Positions 1 through 6,764 of a stretch of DNA of 7,826 nucleotides are shown here, piece after piece; within the stretch, counting starts at the first letter, position 1; each line of letters begins with the position of its first letter. Where the stretch lies: contig PAMR01000053.1 of NCBI GenBank assembly GCA_002708205.1, positions 1-7,826 of the forward strand. The letters run 5' to 3'. The translations under genes were made by a program, and so were the position numbers. The notes beneath the pieces were generated by a model. The model had not been told where the DNA came from. It was given only the letters and a program-made list of their open reading frames with translations, and searched no databases. The stretch comes from Gammaproteobacteria bacterium. Its GTDB lineage: Bacteria > Pseudomonadota > Gammaproteobacteria > Pseudomonadales > Azotimanducaceae.

Positions 1-985
1 CGAAACCAAGTAGGATGGTCTGGGCAAAGGTTTCAGCACCAATATTGGACCAGATTGCAGCAAGTGACTCGGTGGCAAGAACGGCAAGCCCTATGATTGA
101 AAAACCTAAAATACCAAAAATTGTCAGCGTCACTCTAGAATGAAATGCGGCGTTTAGCGCATTGTTAGATCGCTCGTTAAATCCTTCGGATCGGAGAGAT
201 TCTCCGGCAGTCGCCTTAATAACTCGGATACCTTGAATACTTTCCTGAATCCAAGACGTTAGTGAACTATTTTCTTCTCGGGCTATTCGAAAACGTGTCC
301 GCAGTCGGGCCGAATAGTAATAGCCCAGTCCAAGAAGTGGTGCTACTACCAATCCAAGTATCATCGCCAGAAGAGGATCGAATGCGGCGACGATGAATAC
401 ACCGACAAAATATCTCCCCAAAAACATGAGTGGATCCAGAAAAATCGATCGAATAATCGCTGTCACCATGGCGCTATCTTGGTACACACGGTAAATAGCA
501 TCCCCAGTACGGGAATTTGCATGGTAGCTGAGCGATTGTGCATGCAGTCGTTCTATCAACTGTACTCGCATCAACTGGTTGATCTGTTGAAATATCCAGA
601 TGCTGTAGTAATAAAGCATGGCGCCCGATGGGATAACAACCACAGACAGAATGATCGCCAATATGAGGGTAGGCCAAAGCAGATCTCGTCGTGCATCAAC
701 CCCAAGTTCTTCAGCATGCACAAAGATCGCTGGATCTAGCGAAAACATAGACGCGGCAATACCACCAATTGGTTGGCCAGCAAGCACACCAGCGGTTGCA
801 ATTCCTATGAGAATTAGCGAAATCCCTGCCGCTATGAGAGCGACAATACCCGAGATAACGACGAAACCGATAAGGTGACGTAGCATGGGCCGAATGAATG
901 GCCATGTGCGCAGGAATATAGAAATAACCCACTTTGCATTGAGCTTGTCGCGGTATGAGATCTCCGGCTCTGCCCCCTGTGACAT
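1..985 (-). CDS. ABC exporter, N-terminal transmembrane half (cut by window edge)
   Basis: The reading frame is open from an ATG at 985 to the left edge, giving 328 codons with no stop. It encodes the membrane domain of a type IV (MsbA-like) ABC exporter, which would use ATP to move a substrate, often lipid or drug-like, across the inner membrane. Visible segments are hydrophobic helices at about residues 38-70, 104-128, 186-202, 205-224 and 286-308. A coupling-helix region follows the usual pattern, with RVQLIERLHAQSLSYH at 140-155 followed by TGD, and the conserved stretch WIQESIQGIRVIKA at 245-258. The loop between the first two helices, about 71-103, is longer than the few residues common in this fold. 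The Walker A, signature and Walker B motifs must lie beyond base 1. A strong GAGGGG motif sits 6 bases before the ATG, which fixes the start. Substrate cannot be told from this half. Sure of the superfamily, not of the subfamily. Confidence 0.88.
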   Translation of the reverse strand, partial: MSQGAEPEISYRDKLNAKWVISIFLRTWPFIRPMLRHLIGFVVISGIVALIAAGISLILIGIATAGVLAGQPIGGIAASMFSLDPAIFVHAEELGVDARRDLLWPTLILAIILSVVVIPSGAMLYYYSIWIFQQINQLMRVQLIERLHAQSLSYHANSRTGDAIYRVYQDSAMVTAIIRSIFLDPLMFLGRYFVGVFIVAAFDPLLAMILGLVVAPLLGLGYYYSARLRTRFRIAREENSSLTSWIQESIQGIRVIKATAGESLRSEGFNERSNNALNAAFHSRVTLTIFGILGFSIIGLAVLATESLAAIWSNIGAETFAQTILLGF

Positions 986-991
986 TGAGAA

Positions 992-997
992 CCCCTC
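992..997 (-). promoter_or_regulatory. Ribosome binding site of the ABC exporter gene
   Basis: GAGGGG on the minus strand, with 6 bases between it and the ATG at 985. It decides the start of a gene whose other end is outside the window. Confidence 0.6.
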
Positions 998-1013
998 GTT
1001 GTTTTGAATTAAG

Positions 1014-1042
1014 ATTTCAGGTCCAAAATCATGGTCTGAAAT
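1014..1042. promoter_or_regulatory. Inverted repeat upstream of the ABC exporter, possible operator
   Basis: ATTTCAG at 1014-1020 is matched by CTGAAAT at 1036-1042, a perfect 7-base inverted repeat with a 15-base centre. The inner bases extend it by two G-T wobbles and one C-G pair when read on the plus strand. The near edge is 29 bases from the ABC start codon, where a repressor site or a leader hairpin could act. I do not recognise the motif as a known operator, and a 7-base repeat can arise by chance. Confidence 0.3.
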
Positions 1043-1232
1043 ATCAACCAAAGTACTTCCTCGTCCTAACCTAACAGATAGTAAAATCAGATGGGGAGTT
1101 TTTTAAAAGAATAGCTTTAACATCGTCCTATCTAGGAAACAGCCATCGGAATCTCACTATAGAGAAGAATCTATCCACGATTACGGGCCAATGCACTTTT
1201 AACTCCAGAATGACCCTCGAGCGAGGACTGGG

Positions 1233-1646
1233 CTAGACCGTAACTTCGACCAGCAAATCGTGCAGTGGACCCATAAAAGTCAATGAACCGACTTTCGACG
1301 GATCACCCTCACGCCTCATCTTAGTCGCAGCTTCTTCTGCGTCCGGAGGATTTTTAGCTAATTCTGCATGAGTGGCCCGAGCCAAGGGCAGCACGAATTC
1401 GTAATCGGCAACGACAGTGAAATCCGCATCGACAATACCGGAATTCACTTCAAGCGTGCCCCCAGATACTTTCAAATACCATCCTACCGGCGAACCATCG
1501 CTACTCAGACTCCGTGGGGGATTGGTAAATTTCTCGCAAAATATCGTTTCGATATGACTCAAGTCTTGACCTTCACTTAATTCGAGCAGAATCCTACGGA
1601 CTTGGCCAACCCACTCTTCGCTGGCAAATTCATACTTAACGCTCAT
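1233..1646 (-). CDS. Small SCP2-like (sterol carrier fold) protein
   Basis: This 137-residue protein has no signal peptide or membrane segment, so it should be cytosolic. The middle and end resemble the SCP2 lipid-binding fold. A run of strands at about 55-90 (WYLKVSGGTLEVNSG, then DADFTVVADYEFVLPLA) is followed by a helix with a charged stretch and a closing strand SLTFMGPLHDLLVEV near the C-terminus. SCP2 domains form a hydrophobic tunnel for sterols, fatty acyl chains or other lipids. The family call is a judgement from strand pattern and length, since SCP2 has no catalytic motif to confirm it. The ATG at 1646 has GAGGG 5 bases before it. A TTG one codon earlier leaves only about 2 bases to the same motif and is less likely. 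It begins 52 bases after the MATE gene on the same strand, so the two could be co-transcribed. It may equally be an uncharacterised small protein. Confidence 0.55.
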   Translation of the reverse strand: MSVKYEFASEEWVGQVRRILLELSEGQDLSHIETIFCEKFTNPPRSLSSDGSPVGWYLKVSGGTLEVNSGIVDADFTVVADYEFVLPLARATHAELAKNPPDAEEAATKMRREGDPSKVGSLTFMGPLHDLLVEVTV

Positions 1647-1651
1647 CAATT

Positions 1652-1656
1652 CCCTC
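1652..1656 (-). promoter_or_regulatory. Ribosome binding site deciding the start of the SCP2-like gene
   Basis: GAGGG on the minus strand lies 5 bases before the ATG at 1646 and about 2 bases before the alternative TTG at 1649. This spacing favours the ATG. Confidence 0.55.
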
Positions 1657-1698
1657 TCACGGTCAAGGACCGACTAGTGTCTTAAGAAAACGGTACGG

Positions 1699-3081
1699 TC
1701 ATCCTAAAACGCTCCCAGATAAAGCGCGAATGCGCTTGTCATCGTTCGCCACTCGGAGCCGACGGAAATTGAGAGACAAACTAGCAAATAGTAGTCCCGC
1801 ACCAAGACCGATCCAAAATCCAGAAAATCCCATCGGGTGCTCTAGTATCCAGCCAAATCCAAGCCCTAACCCTATCGGTAATGCGATGGTCCAATAAGCA
1901 ACCAGAACGAATACAAGAGGTATTCTGGTATCTTTATACCCCCTTAAAGTCCCAAGAGCGGTGGCTTGTGTGTTATCGATGAATTGATACACAGCAACAA
2001 AGATAATAATGCTTGCTGCTATCGTTTGAACCTGAGTGTCATTTGTATAGAGAGCGGCTATGTGAGAGTTCAACAAAAGCAAAAGAATGGCCATTACCCC
2101 AGAATAGACCAAAATGATCCGAACGGTCGTATTGCCCGTGATTTTTGCCCCCATATTGTCCGCACCGCCTACTTGATGGCCGACTCGAATGGCAGCCGCC
2201 ATACCAAGTGCATGAGGGATCATAAACGTTAGTCCATTAATATTGAGTGCGATCGAATGCGCCGCAACAACCGCCTCTCCAAAACGACTCAAACAAATGG
2301 CAACCAACGAAAAAACTCCCCACTCCGCGAAGATGGAAAGTCCGATCGGGACACCAACTATTAGAATTTCTCGGATTTGCGAGATATCAACTGGTAATTT
2401 GCGTTTAAAAAAATCAACCGGTAAAAATGCGCTGACCTGGACAACCACAATCATTGTGATAGCTGCACACCAATTTACGATGGCAGTAGCAACGCCGCAC
2501 CCCACACCACCCAGTTCAGGCACTCCCAAATGACCGAAAATGAACACATAATTTAGACCTGCATTTAAAAACAGCATGATGATCCCTACGATCATCGCGG
2601 GCTTTGTATGTCCCATGCCCTCACTCGTAGATCGCAACACGGAATAGATAGACAAAGCTGGCAATCCCCATATAACACTTTCGAGATAACCAATAGATGT
2701 AGCTACAGCGTTATCCGAATTACCGTCGGCGATAATACTGATCAATCGATGACCATTAGCGATCAAAACAATCGCAATCCCACTGATCAAAATCCCAATC
2801 CAAATACCCTGACGTCCGAGATATGCCGAACTCGGTCCTCCACCAGCCCCAAATTTTTGTGCTACCAGAGGTGTAATTCCACTAATAGTTCCCATCAGTA
2901 ATGCTGTAATAGGACCTGCTATGGCAACCGCTAACGCAACTCCTGCAAGATCACTGGAACCATACTGTCCAGACATCACGATATCCGTTACGTTAATAGC
3001 CATATGAAGTAGAGAGGCAGCGACAATAGGACCACCCAAACGCAGCAATTTCTTTAATTCATGGATATCTAATATCTTCAC
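1699..3081 (-). CDS. MATE-family efflux antiporter, NorM type
   Basis: An inner-membrane multidrug/toxic-compound extruder that exchanges Na+ or H+ for cationic drugs or metabolites. From a GTG at 3081 it has 460 residues, the usual MATE length, with two homologous six-helix halves. The halves begin near GGPIVAASLLHMAINVTDIVMSG (split here at GGP, residues 16-38) and near VGVPIGLSIFAEWG (242-255). The acidic residues that bind the coupling ion in Vibrio cholerae NorM (D36, E255, D371) have counterparts here at D33, E253 and D369, the last in FIDNTQA followed by LRGYKDT. AAIRVGHQVG at 296-305 is a typical NorM segment. The open frame continues 47 codons further to a TTG at 3222, but that extension is polar, has no ribosome site, and would shift the ion residues out of register. 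GGAG at 3093-3096 precedes the GTG by 11 bases, slightly long. The actual substrate is unknown. Sure of the family. Confidence 0.93.
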   Translation of the reverse strand: MKILDIHELKKLLRLGGPIVAASLLHMAINVTDIVMSGQYGSSDLAGVALAVAIAGPITALLMGTISGITPLVAQKFGAGGGPSSAYLGRQGIWIGILISGIAIVLIANGHRLISIIADGNSDNAVATSIGYLESVIWGLPALSIYSVLRSTSEGMGHTKPAMIVGIIMLFLNAGLNYVFIFGHLGVPELGGVGCGVATAIVNWCAAITMIVVVQVSAFLPVDFFKRKLPVDISQIREILIVGVPIGLSIFAEWGVFSLVAICLSRFGEAVVAAHSIALNINGLTFMIPHALGMAAAIRVGHQVGGADNMGAKITGNTTVRIILVYSGVMAILLLLLNSHIAALYTNDTQVQTIAASIIIFVAVYQFIDNTQATALGTLRGYKDTRIPLVFVLVAYWTIALPIGLGLGFGWILEHPMGFSGFWIGLGAGLLFASLSLNFRRLRVANDDKRIRALSGSVLG

Positions 3082-3092
3082 TCGAACCACGT

Positions 3093-3096
3093 CTCC
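3093..3096 (-). promoter_or_regulatory. Probable ribosome binding site of the MATE gene
   Basis: GGAG (GGAGA with the next base) on the minus strand, 11 bases before the GTG at 3081. Spacing is longer than ideal, but it is the only good motif near any candidate start, and it agrees with the MATE length and residue register. Confidence 0.4.
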
Positions 3097-3338
3097 ACAG
3101 CGATCTCCGGCGCCGCGAGGCAACTCTACAGTAGCCCCATCTCCTATAATACCGGGCTCAATATATACGGCAGGTCTAAACCACCGTCTTACCGCGTATT
3201 CCGAAATCACACGTACATACAAGACTCAAAATAGAACGCACCTAAGTATCAATTATGAGATTGTGAACGCTAAATCAGTAGTCTAATGTGAGAGAAGAGA
3301 GATAGCTTCTGCTTGGAGCCTCCATATTTTTAATTAAC

Positions 3339-3344
3339 AAGGAG
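3339..3344 (+). promoter_or_regulatory. Ribosome binding site of the GFA-family gene
   Basis: AAGGAG, 6 bases before the ATG at 3351. It is the best Shine-Dalgarno match in the window and suggests efficient translation. Confidence 0.65.
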
Positions 3345-3350
3345 TAACTT

Positions 3351-3761
3351 ATGACAGTTCCTTTCAAAGGTGGATGTGCCTGTGGCGCGGTCCGTTATGA
3401 ATGTACGTCCGAGCCTCAACTCGCATTCAATTGTCATTGTAGAGATTGCCAGCGCATATCAGGGGCTCCGTTCATTACTGCGATCCTCGTGCCCGAAGAT
3501 GCGTTAACGATAAATGGCAATACGCATGGTCATACGCAAGATGGAGATAGCGGAGGATCCCTCACTAGATACTTTTGCTCGGATTGTGGTAGCGCTCTAT
3601 TTGCAAAAGTCGAGGCATTCCCAGGAGTGTTAGGTATTAAAGTCATGAGCATGGACGATCCATCATGGATATCCCCATCAATGGACTTCTATACAAAGAG
3701 CGCTCAACCCTGGGTTACTTTCTCGGACATCACTGAAAAATTTGACGGCATGCCTTCGTAA
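3351..3761 (+). CDS. GFA-family zinc-binding protein (glutathione-dependent formaldehyde-activating enzyme-like)
   Basis: This 136-residue cytosolic protein carries the full cysteine set of the GFA fold. C9 and C11 lie in GGCACGAVRYEC, C28, C30 and C33 in FNCHCRDCQRISGAPF, and C76 and C79 in RYFCSDCGSALF. In the founding member these residues bind structural and catalytic zinc, and the enzyme was described as joining formaldehyde to glutathione. Most members, this one included, have no tested reaction, so the name should be read as a fold. The length is normal. Residues 57-70, between the two halves, form a polar loop rich in His, Gly, Asp and Ser (THGHTQDGDSGGS) where many relatives have a short turn. 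The gene stands alone on this strand except for a membrane-protein gene 160 bases downstream. Sure of family, unsure of reaction. Confidence 0.9.
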   Translation: MTVPFKGGCACGAVRYECTSEPQLAFNCHCRDCQRISGAPFITAILVPEDALTINGNTHGHTQDGDSGGSLTRYFCSDCGSALFAKVEAFPGVLGIKVMSMDDPSWISPSMDFYTKSAQPWVTFSDITEKFDGMPS

Positions 3762-3921
3762 GGATGTCCAGAATCAATAGCCCATGCATCGACAAGGATG
3801 CCACGGCCTCAAACGAGCTATCTAGATCGGACCAACTGTCGTACAACAATCAACAAAATATCCAACTGGAAGTAAGCACTGATATTTGTGATGTTTCAGA
3901 CACCGAGACACTGTTATAGCG
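3762..3921 (+). other. Intergenic region before the zinc-ribbon membrane protein
   Basis: 160 bases with no coding frame of note. There is no clear terminator for the GFA gene and no convincing promoter. A weak GAGA at 3905-3908 is 13 bases from the next start, so the translation signal of that gene is poor. Confidence 0.35.
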
Positions 3922-4884
3922 ATGATTTGCGATAATTGTTCGGCCGAGTTGACTGACCGATTTTGTTCCCAATGCGGACAGAACCGACGCAATTACCACC
4001 TAACTTTCCATAAAATAATAATTAATGTCGTAGAGGAGAACTTTCACTTTGACGGACGAGTTCTAAACACTCTCAAGCTGCTCATCTTAAAACCAGGAGA
4101 ACTTTCAAAAGAATTCAGTCTCAACCGTCGAGCAAAGTATGTCCCCGCGGTACGCCTTTACCTTTTCGCGAGTGTGCTGTTCTTTTTTATATTTGCGCTT
4201 GTCCGAAGCGGAAGTCTAGATGGATCTAACCCGGAAAACCCGATTGCCCCCCAAGGACCGATAGAAAGAAATACCACGATACTTGAACTCAATTTGAGCC
4301 CAGAATACCGGGCGAAATTAGAACTCATTCGAACTCGGGAAGATTCGCTAGCGAACCAAATACTAGTCCAGTGGGCGAATGCAATACGATCGGATAATGA
4401 TTTCAAAGACTCTTTCGTCAATAGAGAACTATTGCCGATGGCTATTGATGCGATGGTATCCCCACAAAGAACGATCAGCCTTTTGATTGATAACTTCGCA
4501 CTTGTGTTATTTATCGGCCTTCCCGCCCATGCTCTTATGCTCAAGTTCTTCTATTTTGGCAACTATCGCCGGTATTACATTGAGCACGTGGTGTTCTTAA
4601 TGCACGTACACACTATTGGCTTTCTCATTTTTTCGATTTTTGCGTGTATCACGTTAATCAACGCATCCAATTTAATTCTAGATAATACTATGCAATTAAT
4701 TCGTATCTTATTGATATCGTTATTTTTTATATATCAGTACATAGCGTTAAAACGCTATTACGACCAAGGATGGGTAATGACTTCTTGTAAATTCATTGCG
4801 TTGAATACGATCTACGGCGTGCTTTTGGGACTCGAACTATTTTCGAGCGCTGCCTTTACCCTCAATGAGTTGCATAATACTTAA
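3922..4884 (+). CDS. DUF3667-type membrane protein with N-terminal zinc ribbon
   Basis: A 320-residue inner-membrane protein of unknown function. It opens with two CxxC pairs, C3/C6 and C15/C18 (CDNCSAEL then RFCSQCGQ), a zinc-ribbon hallmark. A conserved-looking soluble segment follows, with the pattern THK-type start, VLNTLKLLILKPGE at 47-60 and NRRAKYVPAVRLYLF at 68-82, as in DUF3667 proteins. Hydrophobic segments lie at about 76-95, 190-212, 228-250, 258-277 and 288-312. Between the first two is a polar domain of about 95 residues (96-188) rich in charged residues. YYIEHVVFLMHVHTIGFL at 218-235 carries the histidines typical of this group. The ATG leads directly into the zinc ribbon, which supports the start although the ribosome site is poor. 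No known partner. It might sense or organise something at the membrane, but that would be a guess. Confidence 0.8.
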   Translation: MICDNCSAELTDRFCSQCGQNRRNYHLTFHKIIINVVEENFHFDGRVLNTLKLLILKPGELSKEFSLNRRAKYVPAVRLYLFASVLFFFIFALVRSGSLDGSNPENPIAPQGPIERNTTILELNLSPEYRAKLELIRTREDSLANQILVQWANAIRSDNDFKDSFVNRELLPMAIDAMVSPQRTISLLIDNFALVLFIGLPAHALMLKFFYFGNYRRYYIEHVVFLMHVHTIGFLIFSIFACITLINASNLILDNTMQLIRILLISLFFIYQYIALKRYYDQGWVMTSCKFIALNTIYGVLLGLELFSSAAFTLNELHNT

Positions 4885-4940
4885 GTCCTATTCCGCACTA
4901 ATAACACTCGTTAACGTATATTGAAAAAAGACGATTTTAG
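4885..4940. other. Convergent gap between DUF3667-type and PhyH genes
   Basis: 56 bases between two convergent stops. A run of six A at 4924-4929 gives a U-tract on the minus strand, but there is no GC-rich stem in front of it. I do not call an intrinsic terminator here. Confidence 0.4.
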
Positions 4941-5780
4941 TTAAACGGTTTTACGAATTTTTTCCGCTCCTTTAAATAAAAGATCTCGCATCGCATCCGT
5001 CGCTTTCCGATGAAAGTCTAATGACTGCGGATCCAAATCAAATCGAGGAATAGGCGATTCTTCGAAATGATGATACTGGTCCTCTCCTCTAACCAAAGTC
5101 GCGGTATCCCACTCTACATTTAACTGATTGGTATTTGTGGGAATGTAATGAAAGGACAATCCGATACGTCGATCATTCGTAGTATTAGGACTTGAAGCAT
5201 GAGCCATTCGTATGTTGTGCAATGACATTTCACCTGTGTCCAGAGGCATACTCACTGCATCAATCTCTTTGACATCCTGTATCGCTTGCCCACGGGTAAG
5301 CAAATTATCCTCGTGATATAGATCAACATGCGTCAAGGATGACTTCCTGTGTGATTGCGGTAACACCCTCATACATCCACTTTGGTCATTCGCCGGTGAA
5401 AGAGCCAACCATATGGTCACTAAATTATCGGTATCTAAACCCCAGTAATTACTATCTTGATGCCAAGAAACGAAACTACGGCTGTACGGTTCTTTAATCC
5501 AGAACCACGAGTTCCAACATAGGATATTTGGACCCATTATTTTCTCGACGCTATCTAAAATCGTCGTGTGCCTCATCAACGCGTCTACCCAGGATAGAAT
5601 GAGATGCGGCTTTGTCCGTTCAGATCCTCTGACCGTATGGCCTAATTTATCCTCATATCTCTCAAGAAGGCTTCGATAATGAAGAGCCTGATCCTTCGTT
5701 ATTACCCGAACCGGAGAAAAGTAACCCTCACGTTCAAAGATTTGAGCGGCAGAATCGTCAAATTGTTGCCTCATTTTCAT
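4941..5780 (-). CDS. Phytanoyl-CoA dioxygenase (PhyH) family Fe(II)/2-oxoglutarate oxygenase
   Basis: A 279-residue cytosolic enzyme that should hydroxylate a small organic substrate using O2 and 2-oxoglutarate, giving succinate and CO2. The iron facial triad is visible: H107 and D109 in VSWHQDSNYW, and H194 in RMAHASSPNT. R205 in NDRRIGLSF is 11 residues after H194, the same spacing as the 2-oxoglutarate-binding arginine of human PhyH (H264/R275). H107 to H194 is 87 residues, close to 89 in PhyH. Because D109 is present, it is a hydroxylase type and not one of the related halogenases, which lack the acid. The N-terminus FEREGYFSPVRV is a standard PhyH opening. The substrate cannot be read from sequence: this family covers phytanoyl-CoA, ectoine, prenylated and secondary-metabolite substrates. 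Two ATGs, 5780 and 5774, are both possible because ribosome motifs are weak. The gene is divergent from the exported protein at 5951. Confidence 0.9.
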   Translation of the reverse strand: MKMRQQFDDSAAQIFEREGYFSPVRVITKDQALHYRSLLERYEDKLGHTVRGSERTKPHLILSWVDALMRHTTILDSVEKIMGPNILCWNSWFWIKEPYSRSFVSWHQDSNYWGLDTDNLVTIWLALSPANDQSGCMRVLPQSHRKSSLTHVDLYHEDNLLTRGQAIQDVKEIDAVSMPLDTGEMSLHNIRMAHASSPNTTNDRRIGLSFHYIPTNTNQLNVEWDTATLVRGEDQYHHFEESPIPRFDLDPQSLDFHRKATDAMRDLLFKGAEKIRKTV

Positions 5781-5950
5781 ACTCGGCTCTGTCTATTACC
5801 TGCTGTCATTGCAGAGTAAACAATAACCAATAGAAATGTTAGTGCATGTGTACCATGCCAATAATTAGATATCCATGTTCGAATATATTTGTAGCACTTA
5901 TACATTTGTGTTCACGATATATATTTGAAGATGATAAACGGGAGAGAATA
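5781..5950. promoter_or_regulatory. Shared divergent promoter region, PhyH and exported protein
   Basis: 170 A/T-rich bases lie between two genes that point away from each other, so both promoters are expected here. There is a small dyad GCATG-TGTAC-CATGC at 5844-5858 near the middle, and alternating AT runs at about 5884-5890 and 5914-5926. No -35/-10 pair is good enough to name. The dyad is placed where one regulator could control both genes, but this is inference. Confidence 0.35.
5940..5946 (+). promoter_or_regulatory. Ribosome binding site deciding a TTG start
   Basis: GGGAGAG, with the GGGAG core ending 6 bases before the TTG at 5951. There is no such motif before the ATG at 5846. It places translation at the codon that begins a signal peptide. 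Confidence 0.6.
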
Positions 5951-6727
5951 TTGAAAATTCATAAATTAATTCTAAGCTACGTATTAGGTCTATTGGGTTC
6001 AGCTCTTATGGCTGACAATCACGAACTAATAGGAGGGTTGAATCCTTCCGAACCTTTCGCCCTAAATGTAAGTCATTGTAATCTAAAACCCGGAAAGACC
6101 ATGAATCAGGTCGACAAGCTAGTTGGTGACTACATCGATTGGTCAAAAAAAAATAATGTGGAAACCACCATCATCCGGGGCACGCCATTTTATACACATA
6201 GGAATGACGGATCTGATCCGCCCTACGACTTCACAACCTTTGAAGTTGCTGATTATGAAACGATGGGGAAAAATTGGGATGCCGTAATGTCAACAAAATC
6301 TGGGCAAAAACTTTTTGATACCTATAGTGACATCGTTCAATGCGATGACAAATTTGCGACCGTCTATCCACAATGGACAGATGTGGAACGACTAAATGTT
6401 GATAGGTCACGTATTACCTTGTGGAATTGGTGCACGGCAAAACCTGGAGTTAGTGTGGAGCAGCTACAGGATCGTCATGCATCGGCTGTAAATCCTCAAC
6501 AAGATAGTATTGGCTGGTTTGTAGTCGTGCCAAGAATCGGTGGAGCCAATGCGCCAGGTAAATTTGCCCACGTCATGGTTTATCCCGATGTATCCTCTGT
6601 GATGAGTTATCAAAAACGATTAACAGATGGTGGCTGGGAGAGAATGCGGGATTATTACGCATCATATGCCAATTGCTCCGGTCACTCTGCAACGATGGAA
6701 GAAGTGTTGCACATGCCAGGGCTTTAG
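5951..6727 (+). CDS. Exported protein, two tandem alpha/beta-barrel-like repeats, unknown function
   Basis: I do not recognise the family. From a TTG at 5951 the product has 258 residues and begins with a signal peptide: basic LKIHK, hydrophobic core to about residue 19, and likely cleavage at LMA/DNHE near residue 21. The mature protein looks like an internal duplication. Repeat 1 (about 36-137) and repeat 2 (about 154-248) share C43/C161 followed by KPG (46-48/164-166), Q53/Q171, M105/M218, Y125/Y236, C131/C242 and AT five residues later. Each has strand-helix-strand-strand-helix order, as in dimeric alpha-beta barrel proteins. The one cysteine pair per repeat could form a disulfide in the periplasm. 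The frame also opens from an ATG at 5846, but that adds a 35-residue polar-hydrophobic mix and buries the signal peptide. It is divergent from PhyH and convergent with another exported duplicated protein. No catalytic motif is recognised. Confidence 0.75.
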   Translation: MKIHKLILSYVLGLLGSALMADNHELIGGLNPSEPFALNVSHCNLKPGKTMNQVDKLVGDYIDWSKKNNVETTIIRGTPFYTHRNDGSDPPYDFTTFEVADYETMGKNWDAVMSTKSGQKLFDTYSDIVQCDDKFATVYPQWTDVERLNVDRSRITLWNWCTAKPGVSVEQLQDRHASAVNPQQDSIGWFVVVPRIGGANAPGKFAHVMVYPDVSSVMSYQKRLTDGGWERMRDYYASYANCSGHSATMEEVLHMPGL

Positions 6728-6764
6728 ATAGCTCTACCACGATTAGCTTTAAAAGACGCTATAA

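Larger units (their letters stand above)
986..1232. other. Intergenic leader of the ABC exporter gene
   Basis: These 247 bases lie between the stop of the SCP2-like gene and the ABC start, both on the minus strand. I find no reading frame with coding character and no RNA gene. The stretch holds a dyad at 1014-1042, a short dyad at 1126-1137 (TCCTA-TC-TAGGA) and an A/T-rich run near 1098-1107. No pair of -35 and -10 boxes is convincing. The length suggests the ABC gene has its own promoter rather than being transcribed only from upstream. Confidence 0.5.
3082..3350. other. Divergent intergenic region between MATE and GFA genes
   Basis: These 269 bases separate two genes that point away from each other, so promoters for both should lie here. 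On the plus strand TTGTGA at 3261-3266 and TAATGT 17 bases further form a weak sigma-70-like pair (4 and 3 matches of 6). It is too poor to call as a promoter. The part next to the MATE gene, up to 3222, happens to be open in the MATE frame but does not look coding. Confidence 0.45.

Noticed and set aside
479..932. Several short open frames on both strands within the ABC exporter gene
   Set aside because: All overlap the long minus-strand frame that encodes a recognisable ABC membrane domain. They have no family features or ribosome sites.
1214..1225. CCTCG-AG-CGAGG hairpin after the SCP2-like gene as a terminator
   Set aside because: The loop is too short for the full stem, only about four pairs can form, and no T-run follows on the minus strand.
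3082..3222. N-terminal extension of the MATE gene from a TTG at 3222
   Set aside because: There is no ribosome site before it, the residues are polar and unlike MATE N-termini, and the 460-residue form matches the family length and ion-site register.
3261..3289. TTGTGA/TAATGT as the GFA gene promoter
   Set aside because: Spacing of 17 is right but the boxes match only 4 and 3 of 6 consensus bases, which is common by chance in A/T-rich DNA.
4158..4544. 128-codon minus-strand frame inside the DUF3667-type gene
   Set aside because: It is antisense to a protein with a clear zinc ribbon and membrane segments, and its translation resembles no family.
4924..4929. A-run as the T-tract of a PhyH terminator
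   Set aside because: No GC-rich stem precedes it on the minus strand.
5846..5950. N-terminal extension of the exported protein from ATG 5846
   Set aside because: It has no ribosome motif, covers the divergent promoter region, and would bury a clean signal peptide.
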